64,000 bases of DNA. Origin: Daedaleopsis sinensis (Eukaryota > Basidiomycota > Agaricomycetes > Polyporales > Polyporaceae). The translations under genes were made by a program, and so were the position numbers. The DNA is taken from assembly GCA_033807695.1 (NCBI GenBank), contig CM066308.1:62001-126000 (forward strand). Reading direction: 5' to 3'. The notes under the pieces are model-generated. The model saw nothing but the letters and a program-made list of their open reading frames with translations. It did not search any database and was not told the origin of the DNA. Shown in pieces: positions 34,742-46,769 of this stretch. Position 1 is the stretch's first letter, and every line of letters starts with the position of its first letter.

Positions 34742-36120
34742 GGAAGGATTCTCTGCAAAGCGTCGTCAGGAGTGCGGCGGCGCGGTGATGGCACCAACCC
34801 TGAAGACCCGGTGGTAAATGTAAGCCTATTCTGGTTTGTGAGAGACCTTGATAAAAAAATACGCACTACGTGTCTGCGATAAGTTACCTGTTAGGTAAGT
34901 CAGTCTTTGCATGGCACCTAAGGCACGCTAATACTCACAGCAGCAGGGAGGACGCGTTGATCTTTGTAAGGGAGAACAATTTGTGGAATAGGTCCAAATG
35001 CGAAGAGGGAACGGAGAACCCGCCTAACTTCGGGCGCTCATCCCAAGTTCCCGCGTGGCTCGGCAAAGATGGATGATGTCACTAGTAACACACACCTGTA
35101 AGTCATTGGCCTTTGCACTCTACAGAGGGGCTCTCGCGGGGCTCTCGCGGGACTCATTTGGGTGGTGGAAACGCATAGGCATTGTCGTTAGGCTTCTGTC
35201 GAGGCTAAGAAGTCGGCTGCCGGATGCGAGCAGCGTGGATCTGCCGGCAATCGCAAGGTTATCATCACGTGCACGTGCTTTGAATACCCGCGAACAAGCG
35301 CTGCCGTGGTTCGCGGGGAGTGGCCCGGCAGGTGTTTGTTCAAGTCACTACCTTCAGAGTTAGAACACGATAAAAGCGTGTATTAAGACAGTATAGTGAC
35401 CAAGTCACCGGCAATGTTTTGTGCAGTGAGGTCCCATCGTAGCACAATCGCAGCACCATTGCGTGACGATGGTGTCACGGTTGGGCGCTAGACGGAATCA
35501 CACAGGAACACTGTGAAGGCGTGGTACCATCGTAGCACAATCGCAGCACCATTGCGTGACGATGGTGTCACGGTTGGGCGCTAGACGGAATCACACAGGA
35601 ACACTTTGATTAAATCGTGGCACAATCGCAGCACAATTGCGTGACGATGGTCAGGGTGGGCGCCAGACCGGGACCGCGGAGACACTAACACAATTGGGCA
35701 CTGGCCGTGCGCGACCAGAAATGACTATTAGAATCTCTCCTGTTTAACTCTCTTCTCACTGTCTCTGGATGCTGGTTCGGACTGGTGAATGACGGTGAGG
35801 ATCAGCGACTCATTAGAGCTGTGCAGTACATGCTCACACTAATGTGTGCTGGAACTGTGGACGTGGAGAAATTGTTCCCGATGAGCAGCTTTCCTTCAGA
35901 GTGGTTCGTATTTGTGTAGCTATACTCTAGTGATCCATCTAACCTCTTTTACCACACACACGTACGCGTACCAACCACACTAAGTAGAGCTTCCTGTCGA
36001 GGCTGGCGCAGGGCCCAGGTGGACCGGGGATGAAGGTACGTCCAGACCGTATGATCTCATGCTATCACAGTGCGCATGCTAAGGATTCAGTGGAACTTGG
36101 AGATTAAAATGGAATGGGAC
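34742..36120. other. Gene-poor region upstream of gene 1, left copy
   Basis: No coding region is supported. It contains an inverted pair around 35290-35320 (CCGCGAAC...GTTCGCGG) and the 93-bp repeats at 35434-35690. The rest has no recognisable content. Confidence 0.4.
35434..35690. repeat. 93-bp tandem repeat, two full units and a diverged third
   Basis: Units start at 35434 and 35527 (CCATCGTAGCACAATCGCAG). A shorter, diverged third starts near 35612. Each has the inverted pair CCATCGT and ACGATGG about 25 bp apart and the word GGGCGCTAGACGGAATCACA. Same array at 53277-53533. Confidence 0.85.
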
Positions 36121-36579
36121 TTACGCATCGGCGATGCGTTGGACAATTTCATCGTCCGAATCGGCAAGATCGACATAGTCTCCTCCGTGTTGTCCGAAGA
36201 TCAGGAAAGGGCGGCAGGCGGAGGGGTCGATCTCGGGGTCCAGCTCAGGGTAACCAGGCACATACACCACTTTGAATTGTCGCTCTCGGAGCCCAGGAAT
36301 GATGAAGTCAACACGTCTTGTTGGCGTCCCCCACTGCAGAACTCCTGACGGGACGAGCGCGGGGACGTGGAGTATGACTCCTCTGGGGAGTTCAAAGTGC
36401 GAGATGGTTACCATCACCGGGAAAGGGTTGGGTTCGCCGGCGGGATAGAACACGCTCCTCACAGTGGTCGACTGAAACCGTAGTTTGTCAGTTGGGTCAG
36501 ATATTTAATGTCAGCATGTCAGCTCATCATTTACCCAACGAATAATATCCGGATAAGGGGGCTGGGCAGTGTCAGGCAT
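36121..36579 (-). CDS. Small hypothetical protein, left copy
   Basis: About 130 residues in two exons. Start MPDTAQPPYPDIIRW (36579), intron 36534-36472 (GTAAAT...GTTTCAG), then STTVRSVFYPAGEPNPFPV, ILHVPALVPSGVLQWGTPTR, REROFKV-type strand alternation and GGDYVDLADSDDEIVQRIADA. The stop TAA lies inside GTAAGT, so an additional downstream exon is possible. Hydrophobic and Pro-rich with predicted beta strands; no family recognised. The right copy at 53964-54422 encodes the identical protein (one synonymous change). Confidence 0.5.
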
Positions 36580-36699
36580 GATGAATGGGCGGCACAGTCT
36601 CAAATCGGCTGCTTCGAATGCGGACGCGTAGTCCGGCTCTTATATGGGATGGCGACGGCCTGCCGCAGCACGAACTTGAACTAAGTTTGACGTTGTACA

Positions 36700-36960
36700 A
36701 GTTAACTGGGGGGTGCTTTGTATGATCTTGACAGGGGCCGCAGCACGTATTTGATTGAGTCACCTGTAACCGGTAGTGCTATCGGCGGCTTTGTATGATA
36801 TTGATCGGGGCGCAGCACGCATGTTGGCAGGTGGTAAGTCAGTCGCCTGTAACGGGTAGTGCTATATGTCTTTTCAGCCAGGGGCTGCGGCGCAGCACAT
36901 CCTTGTCTGCCAGTGGTAAGTTGACTGAGTCGCCTGCAGCGGGTAGTGCTGTGGCGGCCC
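36700..36960. repeat. Degenerate 70-85 bp tandem repeat, about three units
   Basis: Units contain CGCAGCACR, then GTCRCCTGTAACGGGTAGTGCTAT or a close variant. Units end near 36784, 36861 and 36951. Repeated in the right copy at 54543-54803. Confidence 0.65.
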
Positions 36961-36989
36961 AATGCGCATTAGGCTCCTTGAACTTTCAA

Positions 36990-37985
36990 CGGCTCTAACC
37001 GCCAGGGATGCGTTAGGATCTGCAGTGGTGGGCTCGGCTGAGAGAGCTCACTGGGGTGTCTGACATATATATATATCGTGTACTTGACGGGGACTGGGAG
37101 AAGTGTTATGATGGTCGCGAACGAGGCCTGTTTACGTTCGTGGCTCTGCGGCGCATTAGGCACTTTGATCTCTCAACGGCTCTAACGAGATCCCCACAGG
37201 AAGGCATTAGAATCTGCGGTGGTGCATGCTCGGCTGAGAGAGCCCTCTGGGGTCTCTGAGCTCTACTGTGGACTCGAAACGGACTTGGAGAATTGTTATG
37301 GTGGTCGCGAACGAGCACCTGTCTCGTTCGCGGCCCCGCGGCGCATTAGGACGTGTGAATTTGCAGAGGCTCTAACGAGTTGTGCGCAGGCAGGCATAAT
37401 AATATTGTGTGGTTTGCCGGAGGGCCGCGAACGTGACCGGTCTCCGTTCGCGACCATCACAACACTTCTCCGAGTCCACGCCAAGGACACAATGTAGGTC
37501 AGCGCCGGAGAAGTGTTATGATGGTCGCGAACGAGGACTGTTTACGTTCGTGGCTCTGCGGCGCATTAGGCACTTTGATCCCTCAACGGCTCTAACAAGA
37601 TCCCCACAGGAAGGCATTAGAATCTGCGGTGCATGCTCGGCTGAGAGAGCCCTCTGGGGTCTCTGACCTCTACTGTGAACTCGAAATGGACTCGTAGAAG
37701 TGCTGTGACGGTCGCGAACGAGGATGGTGTACGTTCGCGGCTCTGCGGCGCATTAGGCACTTTGATCCCTCAACGGCTCTAACGAGATCCCCACAGGAAG
37801 GCATTAGAATCTGCGGTGCATGCTCGGCTGAGAGAGCCCTCTGGGGTCTCTGAGCTCTACTGTGGACTCGAAACGGACTTGGAGAATTGTTATGGTGGTC
37901 GCGAACGAGCACCTGTCTCGTTCGCGGCCCCGCGGCGCATTAGGACGTGTGACCTTGCAGAGGCTCTAAGGAGATGTGCGCAGGG
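36990..37985. repeat. Palindromic repeat array 3' of the kinase-like gene, left copy
   Basis: Six hairpin cores with arms GGTCGCGAACG and CGTTCGCGGCC occur near 37108, 37303, 37424, 37524, 37712 and 37897, one in inverted orientation. Between cores recur TGCGGCGCATTAGGCACTTT, CTCAACGGCTCTAACGAGAT and GCTGAGAGAGCCCTCTGGGG. Present again at 54833-55828. Confidence 0.85.
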
Positions 37986-38248
37986 AGGCATGATTACACA
38001 GTGTGCCCATTTGCGACAACAGCGAAGGCAATGGTCAGTCCTCATCATCTTCTCGTGCGATATTGCATTACTGATTTTGTTTTTCTAGCAGTCTTCTCAA
38101 TGCTGGATGCTGCCAACGACGTGGTATCCTGATGCAACTATCGATTGGGATGAATGAGAGAGCGGTGGGGGTACTAATACAACGATTCACATGCACAATT
38201 GGGCAGCCAGACAGAGAAGAGCCGCATACTAACCCTGCATGTCAGCGA

Positions 38249-40381
38249 TCAATCGCAGAAGTCGCAGAACGTGATTGTCTTCCCATTGTAGAGCACATTG
38301 TGGAAGTTGTCGTGGTCCCTCGCTGGAAACCCGGCGTTCCGGAGGCGCGCAATCCCATTGGAGACCTCCACGCTGGGACACCGTTAGACCACTGCAGCGA
38401 AGCGGAAGGCCACAGACAACTCACATGCGATGATCAGCCCGGAACTGGTCGGCTAGCTCCGAGTCCTGGTCGACAGGGTCGCCGTTGTCCGACATGAGGA
38501 TGGTGTGGGAGTCGACGGCATTGAACTGGTCGCAGAACAAGCCGTAGTAGGCGGGGATGGGCAGCTTGTTGAACTGCTCGGCGTTGTCACTGTGCTTTTG
38601 GCGGAGGGTGTCGTACTCGGCGACGACGTTAAGTCCATCCTCGGGCGCGTCCTGGTGGTTGTACTTGAGGATGAACGTGTGGCCCCAGAAACGCACGCGT
38701 TGACACTGGGCCATGCGGCCGCCCGGAAGCATCTCGCAATCCTTCCACGACAAGTGGATCTCGCGCGGGAGCAGGCGGCGAACCACAGACTCCATGAGAC
38801 CTCCATGGGGCAGGAGAGCTTCCCCTGTGCGATCAGAGATGATCTCGCCCCCGTCGCGGGCGTGGTAGATGATCTTGGTGCAGGACTTGAACGCCACACC
38901 TGCGCACCACTTCCGTATCGCGTTTACTCCGGTGAGGTCCGCCAGCTTCAACCCGCGTTCACGGGTGTTGGCCAGGAAGCCGACGGAAGAGGCAGCCCCG
39001 CCGCGTAGACGTAAGCCCGAGGGCTGTCCTACGTCCTGTGGTGTGTCCTCTTCGGGGAGATCATCAGGCCAGGACTCTTTAGGATGCTCCTGTGCACGCC
39101 GAGTCTCCAGGTCAAGTGCATGCTTGAGAGGGGATAAGTGATTACGCCGCACGCCATGGTACCGAGAACTCACCAGCCATGCCCTTACCATGAACTTAAA
39201 GTAATCCTCCAGCGTAAAAATTTCCAACGGCTGTGGGCAATTCCGGGGCTCGAGGACCGACTCGTGTCGTCGATAGGGACCGTCAATGTAGAGGGTTTCG
39301 TACCCCTCGCTCTCTCTCATGTGGCAGATGACGATGAACTCGGGACACTCGAGAGTCGCCCACTCCGTTCGCGAGGTCTGCATTTGGTACGCAACCTGAT
39401 GGCACGCGTCAGCAGACTACCGTGCCGACATTGGGATGACTTACCTGAACATACATACAGTGGTCTTTGTTCTCAGGGTTCGCTGATGAAGCCTGTAGGT
39501 TGAGGCCGTGCTCGTCAAGCCTGGCGATGAGCGGGACTGTGGCTTTGAGCACGGAGGTCTTTTTCAACTCGCAATTGAAGATACGACCGCGGAACCACTC
39601 GGGAGGGTTAGTTCTAGAAAACTCATTGGAGCTGCCCCAAGACGGTAGACCGATCAGACAGTGACACACCTGGGCTTGTGTTTGTTCCCTTGCTCTGTCC
39701 CCGCGTTTGGGTAGCCGTTGCTCCTCAACCATGTGTAGCACTCCTCTCGGTTCCAAAGACCCAGGTGCAGATACACATCCGTACGCGAGCCATCCTTCTG
39801 TCTCTGTTGGCCGACAATTTTGTCACCTAGAACGAACAGGTGGAAGCGGTGGATCCGCCCGCTATGCGAAGGTGGATTGGGTCGGGCTGTCGCAAGGGGT
39901 ACAATATCAGGAGGATACAACCAGTCTTCCAAGGTGGCGATCACTGTCACACATGGACGTTCGAGTTCGGCTTCAGTGGCATATTTGGGAAGCCTCGGAG
40001 GTAGATTAGTATGTCTGTCTAGTGTGACTGTCAGAGGCGAGTGACGTACTGAGTTTCAAAATTCCAAGGGCCTGTCGAGATAGGCTCCGCTAAGACTTCA
40101 CTCACATCGACGACCCTGATCATGCTGTTGACGAGGTCGGAGCGGATCACCTTTTGAAGCGCGCAACTCCCTCGCTCCGATCTTGAAGGGGTTTTGGTTT
40201 GAGTGTCCATCGCGGACTTGGCTTCCTGTACGAATTTCTTCACGTAGGGCCAGTGGCGCTCTTGAGCGATGCGAATACGGTCTCCCAGGGTGGCCCCGGA
40301 GATGGGAGGGTCCACAGTCAAACGAGAGACATATGCCCTAGGTTTTGGAAGAGCCTTGGAGCCATCACCGGGATATGACAT
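38249..40381 (-). CDS. Fungal-type divergent protein kinase-like protein, left copy
   Basis: About 600 residues, about six exons, start MSYPGDGSKALPKPRAY (40381). The N-terminal half (HWPYVKKFVQEAKSAMD, IATLEDWLYPPDIVPLA, YLHLGLWNREECYTWL, YIDGPYRRHESVLEPRNCP) is unrecognised. From about 38720 a kinase-like core appears: FWGHTFILKYNHQD (candidate ATP-site Lys), VVAEYDTLRQKH (candidate helix-C Glu), LPIPAYYGLFCDQFNAVDS and HTILMSDNG as hinge. The last exon (38375-38249) gives GIARLRNAGFPARDHDNFHN, VLYNGKTITFCDFCD and a stop. The HxDxxxxN catalytic loop is altered (RDHDNFHN) and DFG reads DFC, so activity is doubtful. This layout matches the fungal kinase/phosphotransferase-like families common in Agaricomycetes. 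Palindromic arrays flank the gene on both sides. Confidence 0.6.
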
Positions 40382-40869
40382 GGCACGGCAAGATGGATGG
40401 ATGGATGGGAGGGCGAGAGGACGCGGTGGCACCGGTGCCAGCACATGTACCATCACTATATATAACTGTGAGCGCGGAGCTCCGTCATCACCGCTCTGCG
40501 TGGCGCTGGCATTACAACCGTGTCAATTCAATGAAGATGTTTGGGATTACCATAGCCGCGTTGCGGAGATAGCAAGGGCGGCGCCTCCTTACTACCGTAA
40601 CATTACGGCAGCTACTACCCCCAGGCGCAACCGCCGAGCTGCATATGAGCTGTACTCCACGGGAACTGCTTTGCTTACAGACATCCCACCGGGCGCTGAC
40701 ACTTGGACTTGTACACGAGAATGATAACACTCCGCACCCCCTGTCTCACTGAAACAGCGACAGTACATACGATACGATATACCTAGTACTTGCTGATTGA
40801 CTACACAACTATACTAGATGCGTCTTGGCGCATCTGTTCGCCTGCTCACGCAGTATAAAGATGAAGATT

Positions 40870-41990
40870 TACTCTCTCTCTCGACGTGGACTGCGAAAAG
40901 TGTTGTGACGGTCGCGAACGAGGACCCGTCACGTTCGCGGCCCTCTAGCAAACCACACGATAATGCCTCCCTGCACACATCTCGTGAGAGCCTCTGTAAA
41001 TTCACATGTCCTAAAGCGCCGCGGGGCCGCGAACGTGACCGGTCCTCGTTCGCGACCGTCACAACGCTTCTCCGAGTCCACGACGAGCACACAATAAAGG
41101 TCAGAGACCCCAGAGGGCTCTCTCAGACTAGCATGCACTGCAGATCGTAATGCCTTCCTGCCGAAGTCCTGTTAGAGCCTCTGGGGCCTCAAAGAGCCTA
41201 ATGTGTGATGGGGTCGCGAACGTGACGGGTCCTCGTTCGCGACCTTCACAACACTTCTCCGAGTCCACGACGAGCACACAATGTAGGTCAGCGCGGGAGA
41301 AGTGTTATGGTGGTCGCGAACGAGGACTATTTACGTTCGCCGTTCTGCGGCGCATTAGGCACTTTGATCTCTCAACGGCTCTAACGAGATCCCCACAGGA
41401 AGGCATTAGAATCTGCGGTGCATGCTCGGCTGAGAGAGCCCTCTGGGGTCTCTGACCTCTACTGTGGACTCGAAATGGACTTGGAGAATCGTTATGGTGG
41501 TCGCGAACGAGCACCCGTCTCGTTCGCGGCCCCGCGGCGCATTAGGACGTGTGAATTTGCAGAGGCTCTAACGAGTTGTGCGCAGGCAGGTATAATAATA
41601 TTGTGTGGTTTGCCGGAGGGCCGCGAACGTGACGGGTCCTCGTTCGCGACCGTCACAACGCTTCTCCGAGTCCACGACGAGCACACAATATAGGTCAGAG
41701 ACCCCAGAGGGCTCTCTCAGACTTGCATGCACTGCAGATCGTAATGCCTTCCTGCGGAAGTCCTGTTAGAGCCTCTGGGGCCTCAAAGAGCCTAATGTGT
41801 GATGGGGTCGCGAACGTGACGGGTCCTCGTTCGCGACCTTCACAACACTTCTCCGAGTCCACGACGAGCACACAATGTAGGTCAGCGCCGAAGAAGTGTT
41901 ATGGTGGTCGCGAACGAGGACTGTTTACGTTCCCGGCTCCACGGCGCATTAGGTCCCTTGATCTTGCAAGGGCTCTACTGTGTGTTACGC
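40870..41990. repeat. Palindromic repeat array 5' of the kinase-like gene, left copy
   Basis: Eight cores of the same GGTCGCGAACG/CGTTCGCGACC hairpin occur near 40911, 41026, 41214, 41313, 41500, 41622, 41812 and 41908, in alternating orientation. Shared spacer words are CTTCTCCGAGTCCACGACGA and TCAGAGACCCCAGAGGGCTC. The 1.1-kb array ends about 120 bp before the duplication edge. Same array at 58713-59833. Confidence 0.85.
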
Positions 41991-42113
41991 TGTTCTAACT
42001 TATAACAAGAGAGATCATTGACCAATACCGCATCGTTCCCGGGGGTGTAATAGCTAAACCTTGTAAAATGTATGTGTTTAACCCTAAGTCACCCCTTGGA
42101 GTACACTATAAAT

Positions 42114-42189
42114 GATGATGCTAAGGCCCTTGTGAGCTGGACAGTATATCAGCGAGGGGCTAATGAGGCCCGTAGGCCACGTTCAGTGG
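42114..42189. other. Short unique stretch at left-copy edge
   Basis: The 76 bp between the end of R1 and the stop codon of gene 2. This is the junction joining the right end of the left copy to the 3' flank of the complete gene 2. No repeat or target-site duplication is seen. Confidence 0.5.
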
Positions 42190-45100
42190 CTACTCACTGT
42201 GCTTGCTTAACCACGTTGCGACGCCCGCGCTCGCGCGGCTGGGTCGGTCAATCTCCACTCGAAGAGGGGATTTCTCGTGGATCCAACAGAGGAAAAAAAT
42301 GGCGGCTTGCGAGTAGTACTGTGCGGAGTCCGTGGTTCCGTTCTGCGGCCTCGATACCCAGCGCATAGCGCGAGCGAGGTCGATCCCGGCGGCCAGACGG
42401 TTGTTGGGACTCACTTTGCTGAGCTGCGCTTTTGCTTTGTTCACGTCGTCCTTGTCTGCAAAGACGTTTGGGGTCATCTTGGAGATCAGGAATGCGAGGT
42501 TCTTGGCGAGTTTGGTACGCCAATCGGTAGGGTAACGCTTGAGGAATATGTCGGCCCAGCTATAGCACTGTTTGACGAGGTCTCCGGCGCTGTGGACTTG
42601 AGCAGCCGCGATGCTGTAGTCGTCGGGGAGACACTCGCGCGAAATGCATAGGTGGTAGGCCTGTATCTCGACGTCCGCAACAGTCCAGGGAGCGTTGACA
42701 TCCTTGCTCATCGCCGCCTGGCTGGCTTGAGCGAGCTGGATGGACAGTCGCTCGGTGACGGAGACGGCGTTGTCGGGATTGAGGCGACGCCGCGATGCAT
42801 CAGACTCGCCCATGATAGTCCAGGCAAGGTAGGTGGGATCGCGGTTCCCAGCGATAGCCGTGTCGGGGAAGAAGTTGATGCGCGCCATGCGCACAGCGTC
42901 GGCCAGCGCAGCTTTGATCTCGTCCTCGTGGTCCTTGTCGGAGAGAGAGTTGGACAACCGGATCTTGGACTCGGCGACGGCGGTGCGGAGAATGGGCCAC
43001 GCAGACCCTTTCGTCCACAGCGGCGGGCGTACGTTGCGGAGCGTGTCGCTGATTGCTGCCTTGTAACAGATGTTGACAAAGTCGCTGATGGAACATTTGC
43101 TCCGGGCAGACTGGGCGATGCCTTTCCCGATGTCCACTGGCTTCTCGGTGACAATACGGACGACACGAGCAAAGGTGGACTGGGAGGGACCCCACGTGAG
43201 GGGATGAGGCTCTGAAAGCCATGTCTTGAGGTCGCCCTTGCGCGAGGCGACCCACGCCTTTGAGGCGGCGTCGTCGACGCCCCACTCAGGAAGATCGGCA
43301 GTGAACTGCTCGCGTACCAGAGCGCGCACATCGTCGACGAAAGCCTGGACTGCGATGGAAGCGATCGCCGCCAGCTCGTTGTCAATAGACATGGGGGCGC
43401 TAGTGATTGGGTTTGCGTGTTTAGATATGGCCAGCCGCATCTGGAAGTGACTGATGTAACCCTGCCAAAGTCCGGTGCGATAAGAGACTGTCCCATCCAT
43501 GGGTTAGCTAATTAGATACTGCCGATGTACTCACCATGAAATGCTGCGACCCGTACGTCAGCTCCTGAGCGCGTTTAGACGCAACAAGAGGCCGTTTGGT
43601 CTTCTTGTCGATAGGCCAAACAGACATCGAGAGCTCCGGCTGGAGAAGGTCTGGACCCATGAACTTGAGCGCGGGAAGGAAAAAGGGCATCAATCCGTCG
43701 ACTATAGCGCGCCCGATCCACAAGCGGTTCATCAAGCCCCTGACAATGACTTTCGCAGCTCCCGTGTGGGCGAAGTTGTATGCACGTTCGAGCACAGCGA
43801 TGAGCTCCACATACTGCGGACTAGGAGCGTTCGCGAGGCGCGACAGCCAGGGCATGCGCGTGGATCGCGGGGTTTTTGCAGCGCTGCTCTTAGTACCTGT
43901 CCTCGTCGACGAAGGTTCCTCGCCACGTTGAAGCTCGGCCAGGGCTTTGCACTGTTCAACAGGAGTCTTCAGCTTGTGCACCCAAACCGCCTCCATGAGT
44001 GTGGTGAGCGGGAAAGTGACCCAGTTATAGACGTCGGGGAACACCTGTTTGGTCGCGTCAGCGATGAATATTACAACAGGCCCGGGAACGAAAGTTCGCC
44101 TCGTCCCCGGGGACGAGAGGTCCATGCTCATACCTCAGGAGGAAAAATGACCGTAGTTTTCTTCAAGGCTTTCAGAACGGTGGGGTCGACAGATGCGTTC
44201 AGGATTGGAACAATGACGTTGTCGTAGAACCCATCGACGGAGTCGACGACGTGGTCAGCCAAGCGACAGGGGTGGATCGTGTACACTGTCTCGAGACGAA
44301 GAGAGAACTCTGGCCCAGAAGTGCGAATTTGATGCTCGAGGCGGCGGTGGGGAAGGGTCGCGGTCGCCCACTGGAAAGATTCCCTTGAGACGCGCTCAGT
44401 CTTGCGTGTGCGGGCCCAAGGCCCAGTAGCCACTCCAGTCAAGGGACCCGTCTGAGCCAGATGAAGACGACTAGAAGGGCGAACGCGGTGAGCGAGGGTG
44501 TTGTAGCACTGGGAGCTATTGGTTTCGATTGCGTTAATCGATCCAGAAGCAGCGTCCTTGTTGATTTGGCGTATTAGAGGCTGCATCGGCTTAATGACCC
44601 CTTCGGCTTGCCATTGACCAATATTGCGGGAGAAGAAATGGGGATAGGATCTGAAAGGGACGTCGTCAGACCGGGCGTTGCGAGCCGCGCGCTCAAAGTA
44701 GTCGCCTGCTAGGTCCTCGTCCCGGATGCCGGCGCCAAGACCCTGCTCTTCCTGATAGTCTCCGTCGAATTCGTCGTCCGCGGGGAGGTGAGTGTTGCCC
44801 AAGAAGAGAGTGTGCGCCTGACGAAGATCCTGAAGCATGGGACATAGTTGCCACTGTCCGTCTAAGGCGCCGGGTGTACGGCGCAAGATCTTCACACCGT
44901 CTGCGTCATAAATGGGGATTTCCTCGTGATAGGCGTCGTACAACGGAAGTAGCTCAAGCTCGTGGGGCGTGTCGTACTTCCGGCGCGTCTCCTCGTCCGG
45001 TGAATCGTAGATCTCGCCTTCGTATTCTTCGAAGAGCTCTTCTTCGTCGGCCTCATCCCAGAAGTCAGGCCGGAAGACGCTAAGCATTCCGTGACATCAG

Positions 45101-46769
45101 TATGAACGCCCTGATCCTATGCGACAATAAATTGAAGACGGACCGATAGTGGACGGCAAAAGCAAGCTGGATGCGAACAAGTTTGGTGAGGTCGAATTCT
45201 TTGTTCCAGAACGCAGCGTCCGCCTTATTGCCTGCTCCGGATTGGATCTCCCGGTTTTGTCCATAGCGAATGGTAAAGGCAATGGGGGAAGAGTTCTTGA
45301 ACGGGTGCCTACGGTACAACGGAGGGGAATTTCTGTACCACTCGCAGTAGCCTCTTTTGAACTCCTCGTTCAGCGCCTTGAATTGACGTATGTCAAACTC
45401 GTAGACGTGTTGCCGGCTGTAGCATAAAGTATCAATAACCGCCTCACAAACCCCGGTAACGAGGCGTGTCCTCCTTCGCGGGCTTAGAAAAAGGAGGTTA
45501 AAGAGGCCAACAGATCTTTCGGCAATCTCGCAGGACAACCCCTCTAATTAGCTTCCCCGCTCGGGAAAGAGGAAGCTCACTGTTCCCGGGGTGCAGCGAG
45601 ATAAACACATCCCAGTCGCTAGGAATGTGTACGGCCAGGTAGGTATGAGCTACGAAACTGCCATGGCGCCCATGGCCGAAGACGTCGCCCACGCGTGAGC
45701 GCTCCCCCGAGGCCAATATCGCAGCCTCCTCGCAAGCAACTGACCACGAAAATAAAATTTCGCACTCACAGAATATCAGTATGCAATCCTAGATCGTGCT
45801 CATTAGCTATGGGGGGGTAGTCCCTGGTCATCGCGAACCCGCCGTATTGCATCCGGGTTAGAACAAGTGAGACGTACGCCCACATCGCGTTGGCAGCGAC
45901 AGGATCCATTCGGGCGGGCTGGTTGGTGTCTTGAATTTCATCGCAACTGTAGTCTCCTAGGGGGCCTACGAATTCGTCGGGAACCAGCGCGAGCCAGACG
46001 TCTTCGTTTGCGTGAGTCGAGCCGAAGTAGAGGAGCCGATGAGAGGGATCGAAGCCGAGAAAATTGCGGTTGCCGCGGTACTCCCAGTGGCGACGGTCAG
46101 GGCGCAAGTTGAACGTCCACGTTGGATCGTTGGAGACACCGGGGTGAGATAGGTTAGGGGCAGCAGCGTCCAGTCCGAGAGCAATTCCAATTGCAGCCTT
46201 GTAGTCGAGCATGGTCTGGCGTAGAGTACCTTAGAATATCCCGGAGAGACTAGACAGGAAGTACACGCCTGACGTACCTGGTGCAATGTCCATACATGTT
46301 CTCGGCTGGTACCTGGCGCCATGTACTCCTCGTCGATAGCCAAGAAGCGCTTCTGCCTCATGATCTCCAGCGCGCTCCTCTGGTTGTTGGATTCGTAGAG
46401 TTGGCGTAGCTCGGACAGTTTGACGGGCCTTGCACGAAGCGTCTCGTAAGCACGATCGCTGTTGTCGTTCTCTCTGGCCATGGCTTCGACTACGATCTCA
46501 CGAGTGATCTCGTGCTGGTCGGGGGCGTCGTCCGTCTCGAAAGTCTTCGGAACAGCAATGGACTCATAGTCGAGAGAGTGAGGGGCGGGACCGTCTTCTG
46601 AGCCAAAAGCGTCCAGTCCTAGAGCCTCATCGTCGACACTGTCGGCGTCGTCATATCCGTCGCCGAGCAACCTATAAGAGCGTGCGTGCGTTAGGGACAC
46701 TAAAGAATGGGGCCTGCTAATAAGTTCTCCGACTTACGGTGGGGGCGGGTCATCGTCAGGGAGCGGCAT
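42190..46769 (-). CDS. Partner gene (gene 2) of module II, complete copy
   Basis: About 1300 residues in about eight exons; function unknown. Start MPLPDDDPPPP (46769). The first four exons lie in the duplicated segment, the rest in the unique interval. Order: SELRQLYESNNQRSALEIM; YRGNRNFLGFDPSHRLLYFG; AVHIPSDWDVFISLHPG; an intron spanning the duplication edge; QFKALNEEFKRGYCEWYRN and IRYGQNREIQ; IYDSPDEETRRKYDTPHELE, EEIPIYDADGVKILRRTP, QGLGAGIRDEDLAG and YPHFFSRNIGQWQAEGVIK; GFYDNVIVPILNASVDP; VFPDVYNWVTFPLTTL joined after FPPE (intron 44130-44032); then a 430-codon last exon (YISHFQMRLAISKHANP, SDFVNICYKAAISDTL, YLAWTIMGESDASRRRL) ending WLSKHSE at 42190. Module I shows the same order. No known domain seen; acidic N-terminus, helical C-terminus. 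It lies 530 bp downstream of gene 1 on the same strand. Confidence 0.68.

Larger units (their letters stand above)
27703..42113. repeat. 14,411-bp segmental duplication, left copy (R1)
   Basis: Matches 45546-59956 at a constant offset of 17,843 with no indel. The first shared bases are AATTAGCTTCCCC; the last are GTACACTATAAAT. Flanking bases differ at both edges. No terminal inverted repeat and no target-site duplication is visible. Contains truncated gene 2, complete gene 1, a small gene, a kinase-like gene and palindromic arrays. Confidence 0.97.

Noticed and set aside
36960..37260. tRNA or SINE-like structure in the palindromic array
   Set aside because: No B-box-like GGTTCGAANCC and no cloverleaf arrangement; the hairpins are simple inverted repeats.
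35400..41990. CRISPR-like appearance of regularly spaced repeats
   Set aside because: Spacers are themselves repeated, units are palindromic and of uneven length, and the genome is eukaryotic.
27703..42113. A single giant transposon with R as the mobile unit
   Set aside because: No terminal inverted repeats, no hairpin/CTAG end and no target-site duplication at either edge; one edge lies inside gene 2.
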